A stretch of DNA of 64,000 nucleotides from JADGGM01 sp025449955 (lineage in GTDB: Bacteria; Gemmatimonadota; Gemmatimonadetes; Gemmatimonadales; Gemmatimonadaceae), in assembly GCA_036554285.1 (NCBI GenBank), contig DATBNO010000060.1:14169-78168 (forward strand). Direction: 5' to 3'. Both the position numbers and the translations under genes were made by a program. The notes under the pieces were generated by a model that saw nothing but the letters and a program-made list of their open reading frames with translations, did no database searches and was not told where the DNA came from. Of this stretch, positions 14,251 to 23,369 are shown in pieces (position 1 is the first letter of the stretch; each line of letters opens with the position of its first letter).

Positions 14251-15474
14251 GTGACGGCGGACTCGACGCCTAACGCTGGAACGGTGCTACGCACCGACCC
14301 CACCGGCGCGGCCGAGTTTCTCACGCTCGTGCGGCAGCGCAAGCGCGGGCGGCTCAAGGTGTACATCGGATCGGCGGCCGGCGTCGGCAAATCGTATCGC
14401 ATGCTGCAGGAGGCGCACGATTTGCGGCGCCGCGGCGTGGATGTCGTCGTCGGGTTTGTCGAGACGCACGGCCGCGCCGACACGGCGGCGCTGATCGGCG
14501 ATCTCGAGGTCGTGCCCCGTCGACAGAACGACTATCGCGGCGTGGTGCTCGAGGAAATGGACGTCGACGCCGTGGTCGCGCGCCATCCCGACGTCGCGAT
14601 CGTCGACGAGCTCGCGCACACGAACGTCCCCGGCTCCAAGCATCGCAAGCGCTGGGAAGACGTGCTCGAGCTGCTCGACCAAGGTGTCAACGTGATCACG
14701 GCGGTCAACGTTCAGCACCTCGAATCGCTCAACGACGTCGTGCAACGGACGTTGGGCGTGCTGGTGCGCGAGACGGTTCCCGATTGGGTCGTGGCGCGTG
14801 CCGATCAGGTGGTGAACATCGATCTCTCCGCGGAAGATCTGCGGCAGCGATTGGTGGAGGGCAAGATATACGGTCGCGAACGGATTCCCGCGGCCCTCGA
14901 GAACTTCTTCACGGAAGAGAATCTGACCACGCTGCGCGAGCTCGCCTTACGCGAGGTGGCGAGCTCGGTGGACCGCGTGCGCGAAGATATCGTGCGCCGC
15001 GAGGAGGGCGGGGGCGCGGGCCCGGCGAAGACGGCGGACCGGATCATGGTGGCGATGTCGAGCAACCCGCCGCGCACGGCGGCGCTGTTGCGTAAGGCGA
15101 GCCGTATCGCGGGCCGGCTCAACTCGGACTGGTATTGCGTGTACGTGCAAACGCCGGACGAGCGCGCGGACCGCATCGACGCGACCGTGCAGCGCCGGTT
15201 GGTCGACAACATCCAGATGGCGCAGGCCATGGGCGCGGAAGTCGTGAAGCTCGAGGGAGGCGATGTGGTCGAGGCGATCTCGCGCTTCGCGCGCGAACGC
15301 CGGGTGTCGCTCCTCATCGTCGGCAAGAGCACGCGGTCGTGGTGGCACCGGGTGCGGCACGGGTCGTTGGTCGACAAGATGGTGCAGGCGGCCGATGGCC
15401 TCGACGTGCTGGTGGTGTCGTTCGATGAAGCAGTGCCTAACGGAGCGCGGCGGGAGGGCGAGGTGGATGAGTAG
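14251..15474 (+). CDS. KdpD N-terminal sensor domain as a free-standing protein
   Basis: A 407-residue protein. Residues about 20-240 form the KdpD sensor domain: GSAAGVGKSYRML (P-loop from about residue 40), GFVETHGR, AIVDELAHTN, VNVQHLESLND. A universal-stress-protein domain follows (RIMVAMSSNPPRTAALLRKA ... LIVGKSTRSWWHRVRHGSLVDKMV). There is no membrane or kinase part; those are in the gene at 6124-7755. Start is GTG 14251. It should interact in trans with the separated kinase, informing it on potassium or a nucleotide messenger. Confidence 0.88.
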   Translation: MTADSTPNAGTVLRTDPTGAAEFLTLVRQRKRGRLKVYIGSAAGVGKSYRMLQEAHDLRRRGVDVVVGFVETHGRADTAALIGDLEVVPRRQNDYRGVVLEEMDVDAVVARHPDVAIVDELAHTNVPGSKHRKRWEDVLELLDQGVNVITAVNVQHLESLNDVVQRTLGVLVRETVPDWVVARADQVVNIDLSAEDLRQRLVEGKIYGRERIPAALENFFTEENLTTLRELALREVASSVDRVREDIVRREEGGGAGPAKTADRIMVAMSSNPPRTAALLRKASRIAGRLNSDWYCVYVQTPDERADRIDATVQRRLVDNIQMAQAMGAEVVKLEGGDVVEAISRFARERRVSLLIVGKSTRSWWHRVRHGSLVDKMVQAADGLDVLVVSFDEAVPNGARREGEVDE

Positions 15475-15507
15475 CCGGCTCGTGTCGTCTCGCGGCGTAG
15501 TGCTCGC

Positions 15508-16503
15508 ATGAGAGTGGGCCAGCGGTTGGTTCTGGCGATCGCGCCGGCGGTCCTCGGCTTGCTCGTCATCGCCGGCCTCGCGTCGGCCGGCCGCGCGCGC
15601 GCGGCGCCCGACGTCATTCTCTGGATCGCCGTCGGGTCGGCGCTGGCGACGGTGGTCGTCGCGTGGGCGAGCACGCGCTATGTAGCGTCGCGCATCGAGC
15701 GGCTGGCTGCCGTGTTGGCGTCGCAGCGCCGCGGACCGAGCACGCCCAACGACGGCGACGGCGCCCTGCGTGCCGACGAGCTCGACGTGATCGAAGCGCG
15801 CATGCAGGGCCTCGCGACCGCCGTGGCCGCGGCCCGGGACGATGGCACGCGCCGCGAACGCATGGCGGGCGAACGCGCGAAGGAATATGCGACGCTCATC
15901 GATGACATCACGGGCCTCATGGGCACGCGCATCGAGGACGCGCAACTGCCGCTCCACATTCTGTTGTCGAGCCCGTTCGGCGCACTCAACGAGAACCAGG
16001 AAGAAATGCTGAGCGCCGCGCAGTCCGCGGTCGACTCCGCCGACGTCGAATTGCGCCGGCTGCGCAAGTTGGTCGAGCTCGACCGCGGCGCCCTCATGCC
16101 GGTGATCCAGCCGATCGGACTCGGCGAGCTCCTTCGTCCAGCGTTAGCCATCGCGCAGTCGCGTGCGGTCTCGGCGAGCGTGCAACTGCACCTCGACATC
16201 TCCGATCGCGCGCCGCGCGTGCTCGCCGATGCGATGCTGGCCCAGGAGGCGCTCACTACGGTGTTGGGCACCGCGATCGCGTCCACGCCGGCAGCCGGCG
16301 ACGTGACCGTGTCGGCGGGCGAACGCGACGATGGTCGCGTGGCCATCGAGATCACGCACGCCAAGGCGAGCGACCCCGAGTCGCTCGAGGTTCGTCTCGC
16401 GCGCCGGCTGCTCGGCGCGCAGAGCGCGGTCCTAACGGAAGAGGCGGAGCGGACGGTGGTCGAGTTTCCAGCCGAGCGTCCGCTGCGGGCGGCCGCGCGG
16501 TGA
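15508..16503 (+). CDS. HAMP-type membrane protein with degenerate histidine-kinase core
   Basis: A 331-residue protein. Two N-terminal membrane helices (LVLAIAPAVLGLLVIAGLAS and VILWIAVGSALATVVVAWAS) are followed by a HAMP-like linker (RIERLAAVLASQ). A helical region at about residues 130-190 resembles a HisKA dimerisation domain but lacks the H-(E/D)-x-R/T-P box. The C-terminal region resembles an ATPase domain lacking N, G1 and G2 boxes. It is probably not a working kinase; it could be a scaffold or modulator of the neighbouring Kdp system. It begins 33 bases after the KdpD sensor gene. Confidence 0.6.
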   Translation: MRVGQRLVLAIAPAVLGLLVIAGLASAGRARAAPDVILWIAVGSALATVVVAWASTRYVASRIERLAAVLASQRRGPSTPNDGDGALRADELDVIEARMQGLATAVAAARDDGTRRERMAGERAKEYATLIDDITGLMGTRIEDAQLPLHILLSSPFGALNENQEEMLSAAQSAVDSADVELRRLRKLVELDRGALMPVIQPIGLGELLRPALAIAQSRAVSASVQLHLDISDRAPRVLADAMLAQEALTTVLGTAIASTPAAGDVTVSAGERDDGRVAIEITHAKASDPESLEVRLARRLLGAQSAVLTEEAERTVVEFPAERPLRAAAR

Positions 16504-16544
16504 GGTCCGTCGCTTTGTGTTGGGCGAGTCTCCTTGCAAGAGGG

Positions 16545-16722
16545 TTGGAAGGATAACAACCAGGAAAGGCCGGGATGGAGAAGATCGCACGGCTGCGGTG
16601 CATAGTGCATCGCTTACCCACTTGGAACGGTCGCAGCGCGCTAGACGTCGACCTCGCCGTCGCCGCCGCGCGATCGTCCCATCCTTGTTGGTCTCCTCGT
16701 TGTTATCCTCGTTGTTATCCTT
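16545..16722. repeat. Second long inverted repeat of the AAGGATAACAA family
   Basis: The left arm (16545-16590) holds AAGGATAACAACCAGGAAAG and GGATGGAGAAGATCGC. The right arm (16670-16722) holds GATCGTCCCATCC, then two copies of CTCGTTGTTATCC. The arms pair imperfectly around a core of about 80 bases. The same words occur in the element at 7850-8020. It fills the space between convergent genes and could act as a bidirectional terminator. Confidence 0.65.
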
Positions 16723-18878
16723 CAATAAGAGCGATGAGACCCTGCCCAACGCACAACCGTGATCGACCACGGCGGCAGGCCCACGCGCGTCGAGGCCATT
16801 AGGTTGCTCCTGATGATCGGACCATCAGGATCCGGATATCCGCGCGGCCCGCGAGCGTGCCACAGGTAGCTCGACGCGCCGAACTGCGCGAGCGACATCG
16901 GCCGTGTCACGGAGGAGTCGTCATCGAACCGGACGGCGACATTCCACGTGTGGCGCGGATCCATGTTGATGAGCAGCAGCGACCAACTGCCGTCGCGTAG
17001 CCGGGCTGCGTATGCGGTAACGAGCGCGGCACCGTGCACACCGTGACGGCTTGCCGTGGCGCGAAAGAGCTGCACGGTGTCCGTCGAATCCAACCACTCG
17101 CTCGTCAACATGCCCGCGGCGAAGTACGTCGCCGTCTTGTACAAAATGCGGCGCGCCGTGTCGGACACGAACATCGTGTTGTTGCCCCAGCTGTCGCACT
17201 GCGCGTTGCGGTCGAGCGGCGACGGTTCCCACCCGTACAGATAAGCCTGCGCGCCGCCGTGCATGGCGAAGTTCGCGGCGGCGTCGGCATCGAGCAGCGC
17301 CCCCGCGCGATCCACCTCCGCCCGCCCGGCGAACGCCGAATAGCCATACTCGGCGATGATGCGCGGTACGCCTAACGGAAGACCTTCGTCGCGCAGTTTC
17401 GCCATCGCCGAATCCAGCAGGGCGGGGGCCGCGGCGAGCTGAGGCGCGGATGGTGAGCAGATGCTGTCGAACGGATACCACTCGAAGGAGAAGAACGTGA
17501 GCGAACGTTGCGCGCCGTGATCGCGGAGGTAGTCGAGAAAGCGCGTGAGCCACGGCCGCGTGTCCGGATCCTCGCGCCACGCCATCATGAGATCGGTGGA
17601 CGTGGACTGCCACGACGGGCCGCCGGTGCGAATGCTCGGATCGGCCGCATGCAGTGCGCGCACCCATTGGATGTAGAGAGCGGCGTAGTCATCGGGCGAC
17701 ATGTACTGGCCGTCGGGTTCTTCGCCGATCTCGACGCGGTCGAGGGGATAGCCGCGTTTCCTGAGATACGTCACTTGGGCGGCGGCGTCGTCGGGCGTCC
17801 CGAACAACACGGGGACCGGAATGAGCGGCGGGCGGTGCTGCGTGAGTCCACTCTGAAAGAAGAGATCGAGGCCCGGTTGCTCGACGTCTGGATCGACGTC
17901 GGTCGCGCGGTGCCACGGATCGGTGGACGACACGGCGATCACGCTCTGCCCGTCGTGCGCGGCGGCGTGCCGCACACGATCGGCGAGCGTGCCGTTGGGC
18001 GCGAGCAAGCCGATCGCGATTTCCCGGATGGCGTAGCCGAGGGCGTCGCGCGGGTCGCTGCCGCCGGGGAGGGCGCTGCGCGAGCCCGAGCGAAGCCATA
18101 GGCGGACGAACCGCGTGCGCTCGGGTGTCGTGCTCAGCCGCCGCTGCTCGCGTCCGCCGGCGCCGCGGTCGACTCTGCCTAACGGAAAGAGGTGCCACGC
18201 GCCGTCGGGGTTCTCGTCGAACCCTGAGCCCGGGAGCTCGCCCGACCAATACTGCACGTCGTAGCGCGTGGCGTAGGGCGCGGCCCACGCGATGCGAATC
18301 GCATCGACGGCCACGACGCGGCCGAGATCGACGATCACCCACTGGGGGTGTCGCGCATCGGATTCGCCGGTGAACGCGCTGTCGAGGTAGGGGTCGCTCT
18401 TCCAGAACGTGGCCGTATCGCCGTCGTCGAGGCGCGAGTACCCGCGGTCGTCGGCTTGGTCCACGGTGTTGCCGCGGCGGGGCAGACTGAAGCCCTGCGA
18501 CGTCTCGATCGGCGCGCCTAACGTAGTGTCCGAGGTCCAGTAGCCCTGCGCGCGGGCGCTGTCGCTCCAGCGGCCGGCGGGATTCCAGTGCCAGGCGTCG
18601 TTGGCCAGCTCGGTGCGCAACCGGTAGGTGGCGACGCCGAATCCGGCGCTCGCGAGGGCGCGCCGATTGGCCGGCGTGTAGAGGCGCGCGACGTCGCCGG
18701 GGCGGTGGCCGTCGAGGCCCGCGCCGAACGTGGTGCGCGGGTCGATCGTGGCGGCGGGACCGGCGGCCGCGTGCACGTGGACGGTGAGTGTATCGGCGGT
18801 CTGCGCACGGGCCGGCAGCGACAGGAGGACCGCGGCCAGCGCCGCGGCGGCGCCTCCCGTTAGCCCGTTAGGCCGCAC
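16722..18878 (-). CDS. Exported glycoside hydrolase-like protein with a discoidin domain
   Basis: A 718-residue protein beginning at GTG 18878 with a signal peptide (GAAAALAAVLLSLPARAQT). An F5/8 type C (discoidin) carbohydrate-binding segment follows: DGDTATFWKSDPY ... WVIVDLGRVVAVDAIRIAW. The C-terminal half resembles a TIM-barrel glycoside hydrolase of clan GH-A: EIGEEPDGQYMSPDDY could carry the acid/base Glu and IIAEYGYSAF the nucleophile Glu. Its start overlaps the stop of the AI-2E gene by one base, so the longer open frame upstream was discarded. Substrate is unknown; the exact GH family cannot be fixed here. Confidence 0.65.
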   Translation of the reverse strand: MRPNGLTGGAAAALAAVLLSLPARAQTADTLTVHVHAAAGPAATIDPRTTFGAGLDGHRPGDVARLYTPANRRALASAGFGVATYRLRTELANDAWHWNPAGRWSDSARAQGYWTSDTTLGAPIETSQGFSLPRRGNTVDQADDRGYSRLDDGDTATFWKSDPYLDSAFTGESDARHPQWVIVDLGRVVAVDAIRIAWAAPYATRYDVQYWSGELPGSGFDENPDGAWHLFPLGRVDRGAGGREQRRLSTTPERTRFVRLWLRSGSRSALPGGSDPRDALGYAIREIAIGLLAPNGTLADRVRHAAAHDGQSVIAVSSTDPWHRATDVDPDVEQPGLDLFFQSGLTQHRPPLIPVPVLFGTPDDAAAQVTYLRKRGYPLDRVEIGEEPDGQYMSPDDYAALYIQWVRALHAADPSIRTGGPSWQSTSTDLMMAWREDPDTRPWLTRFLDYLRDHGAQRSLTFFSFEWYPFDSICSPSAPQLAAAPALLDSAMAKLRDEGLPLGVPRIIAEYGYSAFAGRAEVDRAGALLDADAAANFAMHGGAQAYLYGWEPSPLDRNAQCDSWGNNTMFVSDTARRILYKTATYFAAGMLTSEWLDSTDTVQLFRATASRHGVHGAALVTAYAARLRDGSWSLLLINMDPRHTWNVAVRFDDDSSVTRPMSLAQFGASSYLWHARGPRGYPDPDGPIIRSNLMASTRVGLPPWSITVVRWAGSHRSY

Positions 18879-20065
18879 TATTTGCCGAGGAATTCGCCGA
18901 TGGGGGCCAGGGCCTCGGTGTGGTCGCAGAAGATCTTGGTGGCGGCGAGGAGCGGGACGGCCATGAACGCGCCGGGGATGCCCCAGATGAAGAACCAGAC
19001 CGCGAGCCCGACGAAGATCGCGACCGGATTCAGCGTGAGGCGGCGGCCGAGGAGCGGCGGGCTCACGAAGTTGGCTTGAATGGTGGTGACCAACAGGAAG
19101 CAGGCCGGCACGAGCATCGCGTGGCCCACGCCGGGGAACGTCGTGAGGCCGGCCACCGACAAAATGATCACCATCGTGGCCGCGCCCAGATACGGGATGA
19201 ACTCGAGCAGCCCGGCGACGGCGCCCCACAACACCGGGTTAGGCATGCCGAGCAGCGCCATGACGATCGCGACGACGATGCCTTCGCAGGCGTTGATGAG
19301 GAGGATCGTCGACAGGTAGGTCGAGATCGACGTTTCGGTTTCGCGGGCGATCGTCACGGCGCGCTTCTTGTCCGGCAAGTTAGGCAGAACCTTGACCAGT
19401 TTTTGCAGGAAGAGCTCGCCGCCCGCGAGGAGGAAAAAGAGCAGCACAATGACCTCGAGCAGGCCGGCGACGAGGCTCGTGGTCGTCCCGAACACGCGGG
19501 AGAGGAGCGATGGTCCGCGCACGATCACCTCGCGGGTCGGCGTCTGCTCCCCGGACACACCCGTCGCGCTCTCCATCTGCTCGGCCGTGCGCGTCACGCG
19601 CTCCACTGGTTGGCGAAGCTTCTTGAGCTTCGCGCCGGCCGTCGCCATCGCTTTCGGTGCGTTCGCGATCCAGCCCTGTGCTTGTCCCGAGATCGCGTAA
19701 CCGCCAAGGCCGAAGATCGACAGCAACACGAGGATCACGAGCGCGGCGCCCGCGGCATCGGGGATGTGTGCCTTACGGAGCGCGCGCATCACCGGGCTGA
19801 AGAACAGCTTGAGCAGCACCGCGAACACCACGGGCACGACGACCTCGCGCGCCAGATAGAGCGTGTACAGCACCGCGAGCACGCACAGAATCGTGAGCTC
19901 GAGCGAGCGCGTGTGGATGCTGCCCATGCCGTGCTCGAGCGCGCTCAATCGCGGATGGCGCACCAGGCCGTCGTCGGCGCGGCGGAGCTGGTGGCCGCTC
20001 AAGCGTTCCACCTCGCCGGTGGGCGTTTCCGTCTCCGACTCCTCCGGCGTTTTCTTGTGAGTCAT
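18878..20065 (-). CDS. AI-2E family transporter
   Basis: A 395-residue membrane protein. A hydrophilic N-terminal stretch of about 50 residues precedes paired helices (LTILCVLAVLYTLYLAREVVVPVVFAVLL), the long central amphipathic region typical of the family, and C-terminal helices with GLLEFIPYLGAA and NFVSPPLLGRRLTLNPVAIF. Family members export small molecules or exchange ions; AI-2 export by TqsA is the name-giving case. It is coupled to the glycoside hydrolase gene by a one-base overlap. Confidence 0.88.
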   Translation of the reverse strand: MTHKKTPEESETETPTGEVERLSGHQLRRADDGLVRHPRLSALEHGMGSIHTRSLELTILCVLAVLYTLYLAREVVVPVVFAVLLKLFFSPVMRALRKAHIPDAAGAALVILVLLSIFGLGGYAISGQAQGWIANAPKAMATAGAKLKKLRQPVERVTRTAEQMESATGVSGEQTPTREVIVRGPSLLSRVFGTTTSLVAGLLEVIVLLFFLLAGGELFLQKLVKVLPNLPDKKRAVTIARETETSISTYLSTILLINACEGIVVAIVMALLGMPNPVLWGAVAGLLEFIPYLGAATMVIILSVAGLTTFPGVGHAMLVPACFLLVTTIQANFVSPPLLGRRLTLNPVAIFVGLAVWFFIWGIPGAFMAVPLLAATKIFCDHTEALAPIGEFLGK

Positions 20066-20371
20066 CGATTCGACTCCTGCCCGTGGTGCCTGTGGATCGA
20101 GGTCGTCGTGCGATCACGCTGAAGGTGAGGGAGTCTGCGTCCGCGCGCAATTCGCCGTGCAAAGACATCCATGCGCCTGTGTGCCCCTCGGCGCACTGGC
20201 GTCATTCGACTGTCTCGCATATCGTGACTCCGAATACGGATGCGCGGTTTTGGTCCGTGCGCTACCGTCGAGTACGGCATGGCAGAAATGGTGCCGCGGT
20301 GGTATGTCCGGGATGTTCCTCAGGCGCGCCGGTGCACGTGGTGCGCGCTCGACCGAGTCACGGAGGCATCG
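20066..20371. other. Intergenic region between divergent genes
   Basis: This 306-base region separates the AI-2E gene (minus) from the lipoprotein gene (plus). I see no convincing gene, repeat or consensus promoter. A ribosome-binding site GGAGG at about 20362 serves the lipoprotein gene. Confidence 0.5.
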
Positions 20372-20791
20372 ATGACGCAGCGTTTCAAGATCCCGCGTCT
20401 TTGGCTGGCCGCGGCCGCGGTGATGGCAGTGGTCGCGGGCACCGCGTGCGGCAGCAGCGGCAGCACGAGTCCCGGGCTCACGGCCGCCGAGCTCGTCGGC
20501 ACGTACGATCTCGTGTCGCTGACGTTGGGCAACTCGGAGCCGCTCACGCCGCCGGCGGCGACGGGCACGCTCGTGCTCCATACGAGCACGTACAGCGTGA
20601 CGCTCAATCTCCCGTCGGGTGCCGAGGCGGATAGCGGGACCTGGACCGTGAACGGGACGACGTGGACGCAGACGTCGAGTGTGCAGGCGATCCAGGAGCA
20701 GGGCACCGTTGGGCTGTCGCACGACACGCTCACGGTGAACCTCTCGGCGGCTGGGACGTCGATCTCGAACGTCTGGGTGAAGGTGCAATAG
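20372..20791 (+). CDS. Small lipoprotein, lipocalin-like
   Basis: A 139-residue protein with an N-terminal helix ending in a lipobox (VVAGTAC then GSSGS), so it is probably lipid-anchored. The mature part has the order ELVGTYDLVSLTLGN, a linker, then alternating beta strands (GTLVLHTSTYSVTL, GTWTVNGTTWTQT, HDTLTVNLS). This resembles small lipocalin-like lipoproteins common in soil bacteria. GGAGG lies 6 bases before the ATG. Function is unknown; it is followed 13 bases later by the TonB-dependent receptor and may be co-transcribed. Confidence 0.65.
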   Translation: MTQRFKIPRLWLAAAAVMAVVAGTACGSSGSTSPGLTAAELVGTYDLVSLTLGNSEPLTPPAATGTLVLHTSTYSVTLNLPSGAEADSGTWTVNGTTWTQTSSVQAIQEQGTVGLSHDTLTVNLSAAGTSISNVWVKVQ

Positions 20792-20804
20792 CCGGAGCGG
20801 CTCC

Positions 20805-23015
20805 GTGCGACGGCACTGCGGGGCGGGGCGGACCGGCTTTCCGTTAGGCCGGCGGGGCGCGGTCGCGGCGTTGGGCATGGTGTTGGGCATGGTGTTGGGC
20901 ATGGCTCGCGCCGCGCCGGTGTGCGCGCAGGCGACGGGCACCATCATCGGACGCGTCACCGACAAGGCCACCGACAGCGCCGTCGTTGCGGCGCACGTCA
21001 TGCTCGTGGGCTCACTGTCGGGCGCGGTGGCCGATTCGGCCGGAGGGTACGTGCTCCGCGGCGTTGCGCCCGGTTCGCACACGGTTCGCGCCCTCCGCAT
21101 TGGCTACCATGCCATCGAGCGGACGATCGCGGTGGGGGCGGGTGACACGACGCGGCTCGATTTCGCGATCGTGCGGTCGACGCTCCAGCTGGATGAAGTG
21201 ACTGTGACGGCGAGCCGCGGGGCGCGCTTCGTGGGCGACGTGCCGGCGAGCCAGGCGGTGGTGACCACCGAGGACCTCCGCAACCGCAACGTCCTCACGC
21301 TGGACCAGGCGTTGCCGTTCGTGTCCGGCGTGAGCTTCAACGCCGGCGACATCGACATCAGAGGGTCGACCGGCGCCGCCGGCGGCGTGGGCAGCCGCGT
21401 GCTCATGCTGCTCGACGGACATTCGGTGTTGACCGCCGACGGCGGGGAAGTGGACTTCACCAGCCTTCCCCTGCTCGACATCGACCGCGTCGAAGTGGTG
21501 AAGGGCGCCTACTCGGCGCTCTACGGCAGCAACGCGTTAGGCGGGGTGGTGAACGTCGTCACGACGCCCGTCGAGGGGCCGCCGGAGACCGTCGTCGATC
21601 TCCACTATGGCGCGTACGACGAGCCCGCGAACTACAAGTTTGCCGGCGAGGACTATCCGTCGTTCGCCGGGTTCATGCTGCAGCATTCGCGCGAGTTGGG
21701 CGATGTCGGCGTGCGCGGCGTGGTCGAAGGGGAGACGTCCGATGGATTCCGGCAGGACGATCACTCGTCGCGGTGGTTCATGCGCGCGAAGGTGGACGTG
21801 CCCTCGGGCGCCGACCGCGTGGTGTCGGCATACGCGCTCTACACCACCGAGAACACGGGCAACTTTTTCATGTGGGACTCGTCGGCGTTTCCGACGCGTC
21901 CGCCCGAGAACACGCTCAACGACTGGGCGCACGACACGAAGTTGAGTCTGGGTGCGACGGTGACGCCGATTGCGACCGGGACCATGCGGCTGCAGGTGGA
22001 TCCATACGTGGAGAAGGACGGGACGCAGAACCATTTCCCGAGCGACACCGACTTTTCGTTCCACGACGCGACCAAGTACGGGACCACCGCCCAACTGACG
22101 CTGGCGCCGAGCGTCGCGCACACGGTTACGTTAGGCGGCGAGGCGGCGGAGACGCAGGTGCAATCGGACATTCTGGGCCGGCCGCATCTGGAGGACGAGG
22201 GCCTGTACGCGCAGGACGAGGCCGCGTTGGCAGCCCGGCTCAGCGCCACGGTGGGCGTGCGGTTGGACGCGCATCAGGCCACCGGCTCGTCGAGCGAGAC
22301 GAACCTGAGCCCCAAGTTAGGCGTGGCGTACCGGGTGTCGCCGGCGTTGAGTCTGCGGGCGAGCGTGGCGCGCGGCTACCGGGCCGCGGCGGCGATCGAG
22401 CAGTTCGTGAATTCGCGGCAGAGCGGGATTCCGGTGCATCCCAATCCGGCGTTGCACGGCGAGACCGCGTGGTCGAGCGAAGTGGGCGCGACGGCGACGG
22501 TGACGCCCAGGTTCTGGGTGGACGGCGCCGTGTTCCAGAGCGAGTATCACGATCTCATCGGGCCCGGCGTCATTCCGGACAGCGGGCTGGTGTTTCAGTT
22601 CCAGAACGTGCAGCGGGCGCGGGTGCGGGGTGTGGATGTCGGCACGAAGACGACCGTGGTGCCCAACGTGGTCGATGTGACGGTGAACTACACGTTCCTG
22701 GACACGTACGACTACGGGTTCAAGGGGCCGTTGCCGTACCGGTCGACGCACTACGCGACGGCCTCGGTGAACGTGTTGGGCGGCCTAACCGGGTTGGACA
22801 TCCGGTATCGGAGCCGGGTGGACCGGGTGTTGTTGTTTCCGGCCGATCCGCGCGGGTCGATCACGCTGGTGGATTTCCGGGCGGGGGCGAAGGTGTTCGG
22901 GAGCTTCGTGCAGGCGAAGGTGTCGAATCTGTTCCAGGACCGGTACGTGGACGTGATGGAGCGGACGCCGGGGGCGCCGAGGACGTTGTTCCTAACGGTG
23001 CTGCGGTCGTTTTGA
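20805..23015 (+). CDS. TonB-dependent outer-membrane receptor
   Basis: A 736-residue receptor. After the signal region comes a carboxypeptidase-regulatory-like beta sandwich (GTIIGRVTDKATDSAVVAAHV ... GGYVLRGVAPGSHTVRALRIGY). A plug domain follows (VTASRGARFVGDVPASQAVV; DIDIRGSTG; VEVVKGAYSALYGSNALGGVVNVVT), then a barrel ending VLRSF with the terminal aromatic. It imports a scarce nutrient such as a siderophore, cobalamin or sugar; the substrate is not evident. The signal peptide contains a 12-base unit repeated three times (20870-20905), giving LGMVLGMVLGMA. Confidence 0.88.
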   Translation: MRRHCGAGRTGFPLGRRGAVAALGMVLGMVLGMARAAPVCAQATGTIIGRVTDKATDSAVVAAHVMLVGSLSGAVADSAGGYVLRGVAPGSHTVRALRIGYHAIERTIAVGAGDTTRLDFAIVRSTLQLDEVTVTASRGARFVGDVPASQAVVTTEDLRNRNVLTLDQALPFVSGVSFNAGDIDIRGSTGAAGGVGSRVLMLLDGHSVLTADGGEVDFTSLPLLDIDRVEVVKGAYSALYGSNALGGVVNVVTTPVEGPPETVVDLHYGAYDEPANYKFAGEDYPSFAGFMLQHSRELGDVGVRGVVEGETSDGFRQDDHSSRWFMRAKVDVPSGADRVVSAYALYTTENTGNFFMWDSSAFPTRPPENTLNDWAHDTKLSLGATVTPIATGTMRLQVDPYVEKDGTQNHFPSDTDFSFHDATKYGTTAQLTLAPSVAHTVTLGGEAAETQVQSDILGRPHLEDEGLYAQDEAALAARLSATVGVRLDAHQATGSSSETNLSPKLGVAYRVSPALSLRASVARGYRAAAAIEQFVNSRQSGIPVHPNPALHGETAWSSEVGATATVTPRFWVDGAVFQSEYHDLIGPGVIPDSGLVFQFQNVQRARVRGVDVGTKTTVVPNVVDVTVNYTFLDTYDYGFKGPLPYRSTHYATASVNVLGGLTGLDIRYRSRVDRVLLFPADPRGSITLVDFRAGAKVFGSFVQAKVSNLFQDRYVDVMERTPGAPRTLFLTVLRSF
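20870..20905 (+). repeat. Three tandem 12-base units containing GTTGGGC
   Basis: GTTGGGCATGGT occurs at 20870 and 20882, and GTTGGGCATGGC at 20894, within the signal peptide of the TonB-dependent receptor. Each unit encodes Leu-Gly-Met-Val/Ala. The units carry the one-base variant (GTTGGGC) of the dispersed heptamer. Confidence 0.8.
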
Positions 23016-23102
23016 ATGACGGGAACGCAACAGCAGTAGTCCACCCGGTCTCTTTGACGAGACGGGTATGGTTCGCACCGCCAGAGATTCGTACAATGGG
23101 TG

Positions 23103-23369
23103 ATGGCGCTCGAGTTCACCTGGGAGGAGCGGACGGCGCTGGCGAATCTGCGCAAGCACGGCGTAAGCTTCGTCGAAGCGGCGACAGCGTTTGGAGACGC
23201 GCTGTCGCTCACGATACCGGATCCGGACCACTCCGTGCACGAAGAGCGCTTCGTACTAATCGGTCTCACTGCACGCCGTCACTTGGTGGTGGTCGCCCCT
23301 GTCGAGCGCGACGCCACCATCCGCATCATCAGTGCTCGACCCGCAGGCCGTCGGGAACGGATCGCATAG
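23103..23369 (+). CDS. brnT: BrnT-type toxin (DUF497)
   Basis: An 88-residue protein beginning MALEFTWEERTALANLRKHG, with VSFVEAATAFGDALSLTIPDPDHS, EERFVLIGLTARRHLVVV and IRIISARPAGRRER, all matching BrnT ribonuclease toxins. A GTG three bases earlier is an alternative start. The downstream gene overlaps its end and is the likely antitoxin. BrnT cleaves RNA under stress unless bound by its partner. Confidence 0.88.
   Translation: MALEFTWEERTALANLRKHGVSFVEAATAFGDALSLTIPDPDHSVHEERFVLIGLTARRHLVVVAPVERDATIRIISARPAGRRERIA

Noticed and set aside
6124..15474. The split kdpD as a frameshift or assembly error
   Set aside because: The two halves are 6.5 kb apart with the whole pump operon between them, and both have their own starts.
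16722..19229. An 835-residue version of the glycoside hydrolase
   Set aside because: The first 117 residues are a shadow of the AI-2E gene; GTG 18878 gives a signal peptide and a one-base overlap.
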